NCBI RefSeq assembly: GCF_021513195.1
Contig: NZ_CP090974.1
Span: 3,112,001-3,176,000 of the forward strand
Origin: Shewanella sp. OMA3-2
GTDB lineage: Bacteria > Pseudomonadota > Gammaproteobacteria > Enterobacterales > Shewanellaceae
Direction of reading: 5' to 3'
Length of the DNA stretch: 64,000 bases
Each line of letters begins with the position of its first letter. Position 1 is the first letter of the stretch. Position numbers and translations under genes: made by a program. Below are positions 1-9,026 of this stretch, one piece after another. The notes below the pieces were generated by a model, which ran no database searches, was not told where the DNA came from, and was given only the letters and a program-made list of their open reading frames with translations.

Positions 1-50
1 AGCAGCAAGTAAGAGACTTTACCGCGCCAATCGAAACCAATACAAAATAG
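1..50 (+). CDS. C-terminal tail of an upstream gene (partial)
   Basis: An open frame enters from the left edge (codons in phase with base 3) and ends in TAG at 48-50; the visible tail reads QQVRDFTAPIETNTK. It is too short to identify. Position directly before an ExbB gene on the same strand suggests a member of the same transport operon, but this is inference. The 180 bases that follow up to the ExbB start hold no other gene and no clear terminator. Confidence 0.3.
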   Translation, partial: QQVRDFTAPIETNTK

Positions 51-230
51 GGTCAAGTTACAGATGATTAATAATTAAGATTTTGAATAAAAAAACCAAA
101 CGCCACAGCCCGACTAACAAGCATAAACCAGCCAAAGTAAGTCATGTTTAGTTGGTCACAATAAATAATAAAAACGAACAAATGCCATCAAAAATGCACA
201 CGTTCACTTTACAATAAGAAGGAATATTAC

Positions 231-884
231 ATGAGTTTTACGGACCATATCATCGCATTTTTACAAAATGGCGGCCCGTTTATTTACCCGATCGCCTTAG
301 TATTAGTTGTCGGTTTAGCTATAACTATCGAACGTTGGTTATATTTGAGCTCTGCCCATCGTACTAATCAAAAAGCGTTCTCTTTAATTAAAAATGCCTT
401 AAAAACCGGTGATACCGCCACTATTAGCCAACATGCGCAAAATCATCAAGCCCCCGTGTTTGACGTATTACAGTCTGGCATCGCCCGTATTTCCAGTGCC
501 AGTCGTCGTGAAGATGTTGAATACGCCATGGAAGAAACTGTGATGGAATATATGTTGCGTCTTGAAAAACGCACGCCATTTATCGCCACCTTAGCGAACA
601 TTGCTACCCTGCTTGGTCTACTTGGTACCATTATGGGTTTGATTGCCGCATTCTCCGCTGTAGCCAGTGCGGACCTGGCGGAAAAAGCCAACTTACTTTC
701 ACAAAGTATCTCGGTTGCAATGAACACCACCGCATTTGGTTTAATAACGGCTATTCCATTAATTCTATTCCACTCTAGTCTGCAAACTAAAACAGCAACT
801 ATCGTCGATTCTATCGAAATGGCAGGGATCAAGTTATTGAACTCACTGTCATTTAATAAGCAAACGGATAACAACCGAGACTAA
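231..884 (+). CDS. MotA/TolQ/ExbB family proton channel subunit
   Basis: Inner-membrane proton channel subunit that would use the proton motive force to energise an outer-membrane process through a TonB-like partner. The 217-residue protein has the family layout: an N-terminal membrane segment at about residues 14-38, a cytoplasmic stretch, then two long hydrophobic segments at about 118-143 and 160-186 with the conserved small-residue pattern (LLGTIMGLI, NTTAFGLI). A purine-rich AGAAGGAA site precedes the ATG. It is followed by two ExbD genes and a TonB-like gene with overlapping or near-touching ends, so this is one operon. Whether it energises a TonB-dependent receptor or a Tol-like or motility process cannot be told from sequence. 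Confidence 0.88.
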   Translation: MSFTDHIIAFLQNGGPFIYPIALVLVVGLAITIERWLYLSSAHRTNQKAFSLIKNALKTGDTATISQHAQNHQAPVFDVLQSGIARISSASRREDVEYAMEETVMEYMLRLEKRTPFIATLANIATLLGLLGTIMGLIAAFSAVASADLAEKANLLSQSISVAMNTTAFGLITAIPLILFHSSLQTKTATIVDSIEMAGIKLLNSLSFNKQTDNNRD

Positions 885-1441
885 TGAGTATGAGACGCCG
901 TCGTCGCCGCAATGCCCAAGATGCAGAGCTAGATATCACATCATTTATGAACTTAATGATTGTGTTAGTGCCTGTGCTACTGCTGAGTTTGGTGTTCTCT
1001 CAAGTGCGTATTTTGAATTTGCAGCTACCGGTATTATCCGAAGCTGAGCAAGCACTAGATAACCAAGAACCCAAAATATTAGAACTGATAATAACCCCCA
1101 AACGCTTTGAACTTAACTACCCTGCCGGCATGCTGCTTAAACGCTTCGACATTGCCGAACACGGATATGACTTTGCAGCGTTGTCGGTTTATTTACAGGA
1201 CTTAAAACTGACCTTTCAACAACAAAACATTGATAAAAATGACATTGTGTTATTGCTAGACCCTGCGGTGGATTATCAAACCATAGTATCGGCAATGGAT
1301 ACTGTGCGTTCATATAAAGCCGTTGTTGTAGCCAATTTAGTTGATGCAGAGTTATTCCCTATTATCTCATTAGGTGATGCCCCTGAAGCTCCTGACTCTG
1401 CCGAGCCTGTGACTGCTCAACCTCAAGGAGAGCAGCCATGA
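884..1441 (+). CDS. ExbD/TolR family biopolymer transport protein (first copy)
   Basis: Partner of the ExbB channel, anchored in the inner membrane with a periplasmic domain. The 185-residue protein has a very basic N-terminus (MSMRRRRRR), the family signature LDITSFMNLMIVLVPVLL at about residues 16-34 with the membrane-embedded Asp that carries protons, and a periplasmic domain. The ATG overlaps the TAA of the ExbB gene (TAATG), which implies translational coupling; a second ATG two codons in is possible. A second, different ExbD gene follows at once, as is common in ExbB-ExbD-ExbD-TonB clusters. Confidence 0.85.
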   Translation: MSMRRRRRRNAQDAELDITSFMNLMIVLVPVLLLSLVFSQVRILNLQLPVLSEAEQALDNQEPKILELIITPKRFELNYPAGMLLKRFDIAEHGYDFAALSVYLQDLKLTFQQQNIDKNDIVLLLDPAVDYQTIVSAMDTVRSYKAVVVANLVDAELFPIISLGDAPEAPDSAEPVTAQPQGEQP

Positions 1442-1971
1442 TGAAACAATCACCAAGAACGAAACGTATTGCCAAGCATCATAAACGCTTTAATTCTGGC
1501 GGTAAGCTAAACCTTGTTGCGCTAATGGATATTTTCACCATTTTGGTTTTTTTCTTAATTGTGAATCAATCTGAAGTACGTGTACTGCAAAGCGTAGATA
1601 AAATTAAGTTACCTGTGTCTATCGCTGAGGAATTGCCTGTAGAAAACCTGGTGATTACCGTGCTTGAAGATACAGTGCTAGTGCAGGAGCAGGCTATTTG
1701 GCAAAAAGCTACAGATGGCATTGGCTTAACTGAACAAGAAAATCCGTTGTTTATCGAAGCACTGACCAAAGAGCTTAATTATCAAGCCAGCAAACGGCTA
1801 GAGTTAACCGAAACAGAGCAAGAAAAAGGTCGTGCGGTCACCATTATTGGCGATGCCTCCACCCCTTATGTGGTGCTGAAGCAAATTATGTCAGCCTGTG
1901 CAGATACCGGTTACCGTAATATGTCTTTGGCCGTTGAGCAGCAAGCCCAACAAGCAAATGGTGAGGGCTAA
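1438..1971 (+). CDS. ExbD/TolR family biopolymer transport protein (second copy)
   Basis: Second ExbD-type stator subunit, 177 residues. A basic N-terminus precedes a single membrane segment with the conserved Asp (LVALMDIFTILVFFLIV, about residues 26-42), followed by a periplasmic domain. The start codon overlaps the preceding stop as ATGA, and AAGGAG lies seven bases before it. The sequence is clearly not a recent duplicate of the upstream ExbD, so the two probably form a heteromer with the same ExbB. It ends one base before the start of the TonB-like gene. Confidence 0.85.
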   Translation: MMKQSPRTKRIAKHHKRFNSGGKLNLVALMDIFTILVFFLIVNQSEVRVLQSVDKIKLPVSIAEELPVENLVITVLEDTVLVQEQAIWQKATDGIGLTEQENPLFIEALTKELNYQASKRLELTETEQEKGRAVTIIGDASTPYVVLKQIMSACADTGYRNMSLAVEQQAQQANGEG

Positions 1972-1972
1972 T

Positions 1973-2998
1973 ATGACAGCAAACTCATCAAGTGCAAGCC
2001 TATCTAACACAGGCAATGTGAATTTGAATCGCCAGATGAATGCAGGTTTTAATGATTTAGGTGACTTATTTAAACCCAGTCGCCAAGACAAATTATTTAA
2101 ACTGATTTTATCGTTACTGTTGGTGGTCTATCTGATTTTCGGGATCATTGTGCCTTTGCTTGACCAGGTAGAAATCCCCCGAGAAATAAAAGAGCAAGTG
2201 CCGCCACAATTGGCGAAAATAATGCTCAAAGAAAAACAGCTTCCACCGCCGGAAAAACCAAAAGAATTGCCTCCGGAACCTGTGCCACCTAAAGAGGAAA
2301 TGAAAGACCAACCTGTTGATAAAACGCCTGATGAGCCTATTTTAAAACCAGTAGTGCAGCCAATCTCACCGAAAACAACCCGAGAAGAGGCAAAAGAAAA
2401 AGCTCAAACCTCTGGGTTAGCGGCCATGAAAGATGAGTTATTCTCAATGCGCGAAGCGTTTGATATTAAACCAACCGCCCAAAGTACGCTTGAGAAAACC
2501 ACCACACAAGAGGTAAAAGTAAAACGTGAAATGCTAGCAGGCGCAGCTAATAAGCAAAGTGATGACTTATCCACCTCAACCATCAGTAAGCCTGTTGCGT
2601 CCGGTGCATTAAGTGCCAACAACACCCAACAAATTCGTTTAGCAGAAGAAGAGGTGTTAGCGTCACAGGGCGCTATTGCTGAAAAAGCCAACCAAGCCGT
2701 CACCGGAGGCCAACGTTCAGAAGCCGCACTTCGCCGCACCTTAGAAGCCAATAAAGCCCGACTTTATGCGCTATACAATCGGGCTTTAAGAAAAGATCCC
2801 TTTTTAAAGGGCAAAGTGATGTTTGAGATAGTTATTCAACCGAACGGCAGCATAAGTCGAGTAGAGATAAAATCAAGCGAGCTGAATAACGCTAAGTTAG
2901 AACGTCAATTAACCTTGATATTGCGCTCAATATCTTTCCCAGCGGAAGATGTTGCGATAATGACCACCATTTGGGCAATTGATTTTTTACCGAGTTAG
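1973..2998 (+). CDS. TonB-like energy transducer (AgmX/PglI C-terminal type)
   Basis: Predicted periplasm-spanning transducer that couples the ExbB/ExbD motor to an envelope process. The 341-residue protein has one N-terminal membrane segment at about residues 41-65, a long Pro/Lys/Glu-rich spacer (KQLPPPEKPKELPPEPVPP) and a C-terminal domain (FEIVIQPNGSISRVEIKSSE) that resembles the TonB/AgmX C-terminal fold. The frame is open further upstream to 1898, but the ATG at 1973, one base after the ExbD stop, fits the operon and avoids a 74-base overlap. A strong terminator follows. The partner receptor is not in the window, so the substrate is unknown. Confidence 0.8.
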   Translation: MTANSSSASLSNTGNVNLNRQMNAGFNDLGDLFKPSRQDKLFKLILSLLLVVYLIFGIIVPLLDQVEIPREIKEQVPPQLAKIMLKEKQLPPPEKPKELPPEPVPPKEEMKDQPVDKTPDEPILKPVVQPISPKTTREEAKEKAQTSGLAAMKDELFSMREAFDIKPTAQSTLEKTTTQEVKVKREMLAGAANKQSDDLSTSTISKPVASGALSANNTQQIRLAEEEVLASQGAIAEKANQAVTGGQRSEAALRRTLEANKARLYALYNRALRKDPFLKGKVMFEIVIQPNGSISRVEIKSSELNNAKLERQLTLILRSISFPAEDVAIMTTIWAIDFLPS

Positions 2999-3028
2999 TC
3001 GGTTATAAACCAGCGTCAGTAAATAACA

Positions 3029-3064
3029 AAGCCGCTAGTGAGCCGACTCACTGGCGGCTTGTTT
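3029..3064 (+). terminator. Rho-independent terminator after the Exb/TonB-like operon
   Basis: A GC-rich hairpin, GCCGCTAGTGAG pairing with CTCACTGGCGGC (one mismatch), is flanked by AAA and followed by TTGTTT. It sits 30 bases after the last gene of the ExbB-ExbD-ExbD-TonB-like operon. Confidence 0.75.
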
Positions 3065-3203
3065 CATGGAGAAAGCTAAAATCGTGTTGATACATGCAAA
3101 CGATTAAAACTTAGCGCAATAGGTATTTCAGCGGCTTAAATTGAATCACTTACCAAAGTCAGTTAATGTTTAAATTCATTAACACTATAAATCATGAGTA
3201 ATT

Positions 3204-3626
3204 ATGTCTCGCTATAGAAATATATTTTTACTAGCCACAGTGCTGGGTTATGCCAGTATCAGCAATATAGCTGATGCCTCCTCACTTAATTGTGATAGCT
3301 ATATTGGCTGTGAAAGAAAGTTTTGTGAAATCGAGAAACAGATAAGTATTGCCAAAGGCAATAATAATCAAACAAAATTGGCAGGGTTGAATATTGCGTT
3401 AACCGAGTCTCGCGCACACTGTAGCAACAAATCTATTATAGAAGACTTAATTTCAGAAGCTGATGAAATTAAACAAGATATTTTAGAATACGAGCAAGAT
3501 TTAAAAGAGGCTCAAGCCAGTCAAAAAACAGATAAAATCTTAAAATATACTAATAAAATTGCTGAGAAAAATGTAAAACTGCAAGATGTTGAGACCAAAC
3601 TGTCTGTGATGCAGAAAAAGGGTTAA
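3204..3626 (+). CDS. DUF1090 (YqjC-like) periplasmic protein
   Basis: Small exported protein of 140 residues. It has a signal peptide (about residues 1-25, cleavage near ADA-SS), then the DUF1090 pattern: C..K..EIEKQISIAKGNNNQTKLAGL, an SRAHC motif, and a C-terminal helical coiled-coil rich in Lys and Glu (EADEIKQDILEYEQDLKEAQ). Escherichia coli YqjC shares this layout; its role is not well defined. The gene is monocistronic, on its own between a terminator upstream and a 313-base gap downstream. The family call rests on the AKxxNNQxxxAGLxxAL and AHC patterns. Confidence 0.7.
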   Translation: MSRYRNIFLLATVLGYASISNIADASSLNCDSYIGCERKFCEIEKQISIAKGNNNQTKLAGLNIALTESRAHCSNKSIIEDLISEADEIKQDILEYEQDLKEAQASQKTDKILKYTNKIAEKNVKLQDVETKLSVMQKKG

Positions 3627-3939
3627 CAATACATTCACTCAATGGATTAAAAGTCTACAAGCACTTTTAGCATACGATGACTTACTATCCTAGTATGCTT
3701 TCGCTCACAAAAAAATCTTTATAAACACCCTCATACAGCAGGCTTAAAATACAATATAAAGACGACTGAAGTCGGAATCTCTATTGCGATGAAATAATCC
3801 CCCCAAATTAACTTCCCCCCAACATAATTATTTTTCCTGTAACAATTGAGCGTTACGCTTTCACACTCTACTTAGAATGAAATTCACTAAATCATTGTAA
3901 AAACAACATGTGTAGACACTTATAATATGGGGCACAATA
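3627..3939 (+). other. Intergenic region with a weak hairpin
   Basis: This 313-base gap holds no gene that I can support. A 7-bp inverted repeat, AGCATAC at 3669-3675 with GTATGCT at 3693-3699 followed by TTTCG, could be a weak terminator for the DUF1090 gene. Two CCCCCC runs lie at about 3800-3830. A TATAAT sits at 3921-3926, only 14 bases before the nuclease ATG, so its role as a promoter is doubtful. Confidence 0.35.
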
Positions 3940-6774
3940 ATGATCAGTAAAACCAGTTTAGTTGTAATAGCGGCAACAGCGATAAGCTCGCTCAGTCATG
4001 CTGCAGATAATCCAATTATTTCAGAATACGTGGAAGGCAGTGGTAATAATAAAGCCATCGAGCTTTATAATCCTTCGGCGGTGAGCATAGATCTAAGTCA
4101 GTACCAATTAAAGTTTTTTTTCAACGGTAGTAGCACAGCAGGTAGCACAATAGCACTTGTTGGCATGTTAAATCCTGGCCAAACCTACGTGATAGCTGAT
4201 AACGATGCCAGTAGCGACATATTAGCCAAAACCCAGCTAGTCAGTAATGCCAGCTTTTTTAATGGTGACGATGCCGTAGTACTTTACAAGCAAACTGAGG
4301 TAATTGATTCATTAGGCCAAATGGGGGTTGATCCTGGCAGTGAATGGGGCAGCGGTGACTTATCAACCCAAGACAATACCTTAAGAAGAAAATCGACCGC
4401 ATTAACAGCAGATACAGTAGTCGATGATGTCGTGAGCTTTGATAACTGGTTGGGTTTTGCAAAAGATGACATCAGTGATTTAGGTCAGTTCACAACGACA
4501 CCAGTGGATCCCGACCCAATAGATCCGACTCCCATTGAGTTTTCATGCAGTGAACCAGCCACCGCTATTCACCTATTGCAAGGTAGCGGTGATACAAGTC
4601 CACTTAATGGCCAAATCTTAGATGTACAAGCCGTCGTTATTAGCAATCAAGAAGCAGGTTTAAAAGGGCTATTTATTCAAATGCCCGATGAACTAGTAGA
4701 TGCAGACCTTACAACCTCAGAAGGTATATTCCTCTACACAGGCAACGCCCCGCTCGGCTATCTTGTAGGAGATAATATACGTGTTAGGGCTAAGGTAAGC
4801 GAATATCAAGGCACAACCCAATTAACCCAAGCCTCGCACCACAGCCTATGTGCAACAGGTCAAATGTTACCTACGGCAGCTGAAATTACCTTGCCAGTAG
4901 CTGACACATCATATCTTGAGCGTTTTGAAGGTATGGCAGTGCATTTCAGTCAACCTCTAGTGGTCAACGAAGTTTACAATCTTGGCCGTTACGGTGAAAT
5001 ACTTTTAGGCAGCAGCCGCCACTTTATCGGTACTCAAGTAGCCGCGCCAGGTGCTGATGCCCTAGCGGTCACTGCGGCTAATAAACGCGACAGTATTTTA
5101 TTAGACGATGGCCTAACGGCGCAAAACCCTGATCCTATTCGCTACCCAGCACCAGAGCTAAGTGCCAGCAACAGCGTAAGAGTGGGCGACTTAGCAACCG
5201 ATCTTAGCGGCGTAATGCATTATGCTTTTGACCAATACCGCATAATGCCGACTCAAACGGTTAACTTTGTCGCCAATAATCCACGTACTTTAGTACCCGA
5301 GGCTGTCGAAGCAGACATCAAGGTCGCAAGCTTTAACGTGCTTAATTACTTTAATGGTGATGGCATAGGCGGTGGCTTCCCAACAGATAGAGGCGCCGAC
5401 ACCGTCAATGAATTTACCCGCCAAAAAACTAAAATAGTCAGTGCGATGCAGGCAATTGATGCGGACGTTTATGGTTTGATGGAAATTGAAAACGATGGCT
5501 TTGGCAGTTACAGTGCCATAGCGGATCTGGTCAATGGCTTAAATAGCGCCATCGGAGAGCCTAGATACCAATACATAACTGTTGACGGCGCAGGCATTGG
5601 CACAGATGCAATAACAGTTGGCATGGTGTATCGCAAGGATAAAGTGAGTCCGCAGGGCATAGCAAAGGTGCTTTCAAGCGCTAACTCACCATTAGATGAT
5701 AACGGTGATGCACTCTTTAATGACGGTAAAAACCGCCCTATGTTGACACAGGCTTTTACTCATCAAGGCAGTGGTGAGCAATTTATTGTTGCTGTTAATC
5801 ACTTGAAATCTAAAGGAAGCAGCTGTGATAGTTTGGGCGATCCCGATCTCAATGATGGTCAAGCCAACTGTAATGTCACCCGTACGCGTGCTGCAAGTGC
5901 TATCGCCCAATGGTTAAATAATACTTATCCTGAGCAGCAAATCTTAGTGATTGGCGATATGAACGCTTATGCGAAGGAAGATCCAATAACAACCTTAGCC
6001 CAAGGTGGATATACCGAATTGTTCCAGCACTTAGGTCACAGCAATGCTTACTCTTACGTGTTCTCAGGTGAATCTGGCCAGTTAGATCATGCACTTGCCA
6101 GCGCTTCACTGCTGGATAATGTTGTTGACGTCCAGGAATGGCACATCAATACCGATGAGCCTCGTATTCTTGATTATAACGAGGAATTTAAGTCCCCTGC
6201 GCAAATAGCCAATCTTTATCAAGGGGATGCTTATCGCTCGTCAGATCACGACCCTGTCATTGTTGCTCTAAACTTTGAAGCGGCAAATATCGCGCCTGTA
6301 GCAAGTTTTCAATACCAAGCTAATCTCGGCCAAGTGCGCTTTACCTCAACGGCCACTGACAGCGACGGTGAACTTGTTCGCTACTTATGGGATTTTGGTG
6401 ACGGTAAACAAGGCGAAAGCCAAGTCGCTGTACATGAGTACCAACAAAGTGGTCGCTATCAAGTAAGCTTAACCGTGACCGACAATGGTGGGTTAACGCA
6501 TAGCATCACTCAAACGATTGAAGTCACAGTTGCACCGACAAATGCCTTACCGGTTGCAAAAATTCATCACTTAAAGTTATGGATTTTTGACTTATTTTTC
6601 TCCTTCAGCCATGACACTGATGGTTATATCAAGCAACACAAATGGCGTTTTAGCAATGGTCAAACCATGACAGGTTTTTCTACCATTATGCGTAATCGCA
6701 GCGTTACAAGTGTTGAGTTAACCGTTACCGATAATGAAGGTGGCGAATCCAGCACTAACCTGAACTATCGTTAA
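3940..6774 (+). CDS. exeM: ExeM-like secreted endonuclease/exonuclease/phosphatase-family nuclease
   Basis: Extracellular or surface DNase expected to degrade environmental DNA. The 944-residue protein has a signal peptide (about 1-21, ending SHAAD), a lamin-tail domain (IISEYVEGSGNNKAIELYNPS, about 25-150), an OB-like middle region (about 205-440), then an EEP catalytic domain at about 460-775 with the expected motifs KVASFNVLNYF (461), LMEIEN (513), VIGDMNAY (about 671) and SSDHDPVIV (767). One clear PKD domain (YLWDFGDG, about 800-865) and a second degenerate PKD-like repeat end the protein. Family members in Shewanella usually carry a C-terminal GlyGly-CTERM sorting tail; this one stops after a PKD-like repeat (LNYR) without one. 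It is monocistronic with its own terminator. Confidence 0.82.
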   Translation: MISKTSLVVIAATAISSLSHAADNPIISEYVEGSGNNKAIELYNPSAVSIDLSQYQLKFFFNGSSTAGSTIALVGMLNPGQTYVIADNDASSDILAKTQLVSNASFFNGDDAVVLYKQTEVIDSLGQMGVDPGSEWGSGDLSTQDNTLRRKSTALTADTVVDDVVSFDNWLGFAKDDISDLGQFTTTPVDPDPIDPTPIEFSCSEPATAIHLLQGSGDTSPLNGQILDVQAVVISNQEAGLKGLFIQMPDELVDADLTTSEGIFLYTGNAPLGYLVGDNIRVRAKVSEYQGTTQLTQASHHSLCATGQMLPTAAEITLPVADTSYLERFEGMAVHFSQPLVVNEVYNLGRYGEILLGSSRHFIGTQVAAPGADALAVTAANKRDSILLDDGLTAQNPDPIRYPAPELSASNSVRVGDLATDLSGVMHYAFDQYRIMPTQTVNFVANNPRTLVPEAVEADIKVASFNVLNYFNGDGIGGGFPTDRGADTVNEFTRQKTKIVSAMQAIDADVYGLMEIENDGFGSYSAIADLVNGLNSAIGEPRYQYITVDGAGIGTDAITVGMVYRKDKVSPQGIAKVLSSANSPLDDNGDALFNDGKNRPMLTQAFTHQGSGEQFIVAVNHLKSKGSSCDSLGDPDLNDGQANCNVTRTRAASAIAQWLNNTYPEQQILVIGDMNAYAKEDPITTLAQGGYTELFQHLGHSNAYSYVFSGESGQLDHALASASLLDNVVDVQEWHINTDEPRILDYNEEFKSPAQIANLYQGDAYRSSDHDPVIVALNFEAANIAPVASFQYQANLGQVRFTSTATDSDGELVRYLWDFGDGKQGESQVAVHEYQQSGRYQVSLTVTDNGGLTHSITQTIEVTVAPTNALPVAKIHHLKLWIFDLFFSFSHDTDGYIKQHKWRFSNGQTMTGFSTIMRNRSVTSVELTVTDNEGGESSTNLNYR

Positions 6775-6793
6775 CTTATTAATATAAAACATA

Positions 6794-6822
6794 AAAAAGG
6801 CTTACCTCGGTAAGCCTTTTTA
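6794..6822 (+). terminator. Rho-independent terminator after the exeM-like gene
   Basis: A hairpin AAAAAGGCTTACC/GGTAAGCCTTTTT with a TC loop forms a near-perfect stem and ends in a T-run, 20 bases after the nuclease stop codon. Confidence 0.85.
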
Positions 6823-6884
6823 TGTATGGTGAAATATCAATAAACTAGCCACTTTATTGGCGCGTGATACTGACAAGGATAACC

Positions 6885-7340
6885 ATGCGTTATATCTTTA
6901 TTTTACTGACATTTTTTATCTCCATTACCTTTCTCAAAGCCAATGAATTTGAATACAAGCACCTTGCTTTAGGAACATGGGAGATCACAGGTACACATTA
7001 TTGCCCAAATGTATGTGCTTTAGATGATGAACAAGCTTCATCATACTCAGGAACGATTATTGAGTTGTTGAAATTTGAGGCCAATGTTGGCGATAAAAAC
7101 TGTCGTGATGTGTCCTATTTATATAGGCATTTAACATCAACTAAATTTGTTCAAAAAAATAGATATCATCCCGCTAGAATTGGTATAGACGGTGACACTG
7201 TAGTAGAGGTCAGTCTTTATTGTGGTGGTTTATTTGGAGAGCGGCTAACTGATATGGCAAGTCATTTTTACATTAAAAATCAAAATGAAATATTGATAAG
7301 TTTTGATGGCGTAAACTTTTTAGCTAAGCGTATAAAATAA
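6885..7340 (+). CDS. Small exported protein of unknown function
   Basis: I do not recognise this protein. The 151-residue product has a typical signal peptide (MRYIFILLTFFISITFLKA, cleavage after KA) and a mature part with four or more cysteines (THYCPNVCALD, NCRD, YCGG) consistent with periplasmic disulfides. The GLY-TRP-rich opening of the mature part (LALGTWEITGTHYC) recalls lipocalin-like or DUF-type beta proteins, but this is weak. The frame opens with a GTG at 6864, yet AAGGAT at 6876-6881 positions the ATG at 6885 as the start. It stands alone after a terminator. Confidence 0.6.
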   Translation: MRYIFILLTFFISITFLKANEFEYKHLALGTWEITGTHYCPNVCALDDEQASSYSGTIIELLKFEANVGDKNCRDVSYLYRHLTSTKFVQKNRYHPARIGIDGDTVVEVSLYCGGLFGERLTDMASHFYIKNQNEILISFDGVNFLAKRIK

Positions 7341-7740
7341 GCCTAATCGGGTGTCTCAGGTATGTAATCTACTGCCTGCCTCATCTCAATTCACAGCCAC
7401 CCATTAACCATGTTTTTTATCAATAGCATAGATGTCATGCACTAATACCAAACTTGCACAGGCTGAAAACGCTTAAGTATAAAGATGCCTCTATTAGTCA
7501 GCTTTCCCCATTTTTTATACCGCTCATTTAACTCACATTCGCAACAAACAATAAAACAGTCGTTATAATCGATGAATTGTCAGGTTTTTAGCGCCCAAAT
7601 ACGCTATGATCCGCGCCACGACTTTGCGACTTAACTGGCTTCCCGCTAGCACTTAATTAACGATGACCTAAAATGGTATTCGGCCTTGATTATCGCACTG
7701 TGCACCACTTACTCTTTTACATTTTAAATTAGGCAACACC
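7341..7740 (+). other. Intergenic region upstream of the rlmI-type gene
   Basis: No gene is supported in these 400 bases. One copy of the REP-like motif GCCACCCATTAACCATG lies at 7396-7412 (see the transposase region near 18.6-19.9 kb). The last 200 bases are A/T-rich and presumably carry the promoter of the methyltransferase gene, but I cannot assign -35 and -10 boxes with confidence. Confidence 0.35.
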
Positions 7741-8933
7741 ATGGCTATCAGAATTAAACTTAAACCTGGCCGCGAACGTTCATTAGAACGACGCCATCCT
7801 TGGATATTTTCCAACGGTATTCACAACGTTAATGGCGGCAAGCCACAAGCGGGAGATACAGTTGATGTGGTCGGCCATGATGGTCGCTGGTTAGCACGCG
7901 GTGCCTGGTCTCCTGAATCACAAATTCAAGTGCGCATATGGACCTTTGATAAAGAAGAAACTATCGATAGCGATTTTTTTGCCAGGCGCATACAAAGAGC
8001 CCAAGCAGGACGTGATGAACTGATACGCGAACAAGGCTTAACCGGTTATCGTTTAATTGCTGCAGAATCTGACGGCCTACCAGGTATTACCATTGACCGT
8101 TATGCCAACGTGCTGGTATGCCAATTACTCAGTACAGGTGCAGAAAAATGGCGCGACACTCTCGTCGAGCAATTAGCGATTCAATATCCTGATTGCGCCA
8201 TTTATGAGCGCTCAGATGTCGATTCAAGAAAAAAGAAGGCCTATTACCGGTAACCGGATTACTGCACGGTGAACTGCCGCCTATGCCGGTTATCATTGAA
8301 GAAAACGGGATTAAAATTGCTGTTGATGTGGTAAAAGGTCACAAAACAGGTTTTTATCTGGATCAACGAGACAACCGCGCTATGGCCGCACGTTTTGTTA
8401 AAGGTAAATCAGTACTTAACTGTTTTTGTTATACCGGCACTTTTGGCTTATACGCCGCTAAAGCAGGTGCAGCGAGTATTGAAAACGTCGATGTATCATC
8501 ACTGGCATTACAAACTGCCCGCGATAATATGGCCATCAATGATCTTAACGATGACAATGTCATTTATAACGAAGCCGATGTATTCAAGCTGCTTCGCCAG
8601 TACAGAGATGAAGGCAAAACCTTTGATGTAATCGTGCTTGACCCACCTAAATTTGCCGATAACAAGTCACAACTTGACGGTGCCTGTCGTGGTTACAAAG
8701 ACATTAATATGATTGCCATGCAATTGCTAAACCCTGGTGGCATGCTACTGACCTTTTCTTGCTCAGGCCTTATGCAGTCAGACTTATTTCAAAAAGTGGT
8801 TGCCGATGCGGCACTTGACGCTAAACGTGAAGTACAGTTTGTTGAGCGCATGCACCAAGCTAGCGACCACCCAATAAGCAGCGCCTTTCCCGAAGGTTAT
8901 TATCTTAAAGGATTGGTTGCGCGCGTTTGGTAA
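7741..8933 (+). pseudogene. rlmI: 23S rRNA m5C1962 methyltransferase RlmI-like gene, split by a -1 frame disruption
   Basis: RlmI methylates C1962 of 23S rRNA with S-adenosylmethionine. The first part (7741-8253, 170 codons) has the N-terminal PUA-like domain ([20 protein letters not shown]). The second part, continuing in another frame to 8933, has the Rossmann methyltransferase domain with [10 protein letters not shown] (SAM loop), [16 protein letters not shown] (catalytic DPPKF), [10 protein letters not shown] and the LTFSCSGLM cysteine motif. The frames join at the A-run 8229-8234, where six As are present and seven would give an uninterrupted protein of about 397 residues, the usual family length. 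All key motifs are intact, so this is a sequencing indel, a very recent mutation, or a slippage-tolerated gene. A separate ORF starting at the ATG 8283 would lack the PUA domain. Confidence 0.85.
8229..8235 (+). other. A AAA AAG slippery heptamer at the rlmI frame break
   Basis: In the reading frame of the first part the sequence is AGA AAA AAG, which contains the classic bacterial slippery heptamer A_AAA_AAG. A -1 slip here leads directly to GAA GGC CTA TTA (EGLL) and restores the family sequence RKKEG. A homopolymer sequencing error would look identical, so function as a recoding site is only a possibility. Confidence 0.45.
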
Positions 8934-8963
8934 ATAAACCAACCAATGGTTAGCAACTCACCT

Positions 8964-8992
8964 AAAGGGAGCATTATTTGCTCCTTTTTTTA
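8964..8992 (+). terminator. Rho-independent terminator after rlmI-type gene
   Basis: Hairpin AAAGGGAGCA/TGCTCCTTT with a TTATT loop, followed by a run of seven Ts, 30 bases after the methyltransferase stop. Confidence 0.85.
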
Positions 8993-9026
8993 TTGGTTAT
9001 TAGCACTCTAGCTATATAACCATTAT

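Noticed and set aside
1898..1972. Upstream extension of the TonB-like ORF
   Set aside because: It would overlap the ExbD gene by 74 bases; the ATG at 1973, one base after that stop, fits the operon layout better.
3915..3926. TATAAT as the exeM-like promoter
   Set aside because: The start site would be about seven bases before the ATG, and no -35 box has suitable spacing.
8283..8933. Second half of rlmI as an independent short methyltransferase
   Set aside because: The conserved sequence continues upstream of the ATG in the same frame to the A-run, so it is one broken gene, not two genes.
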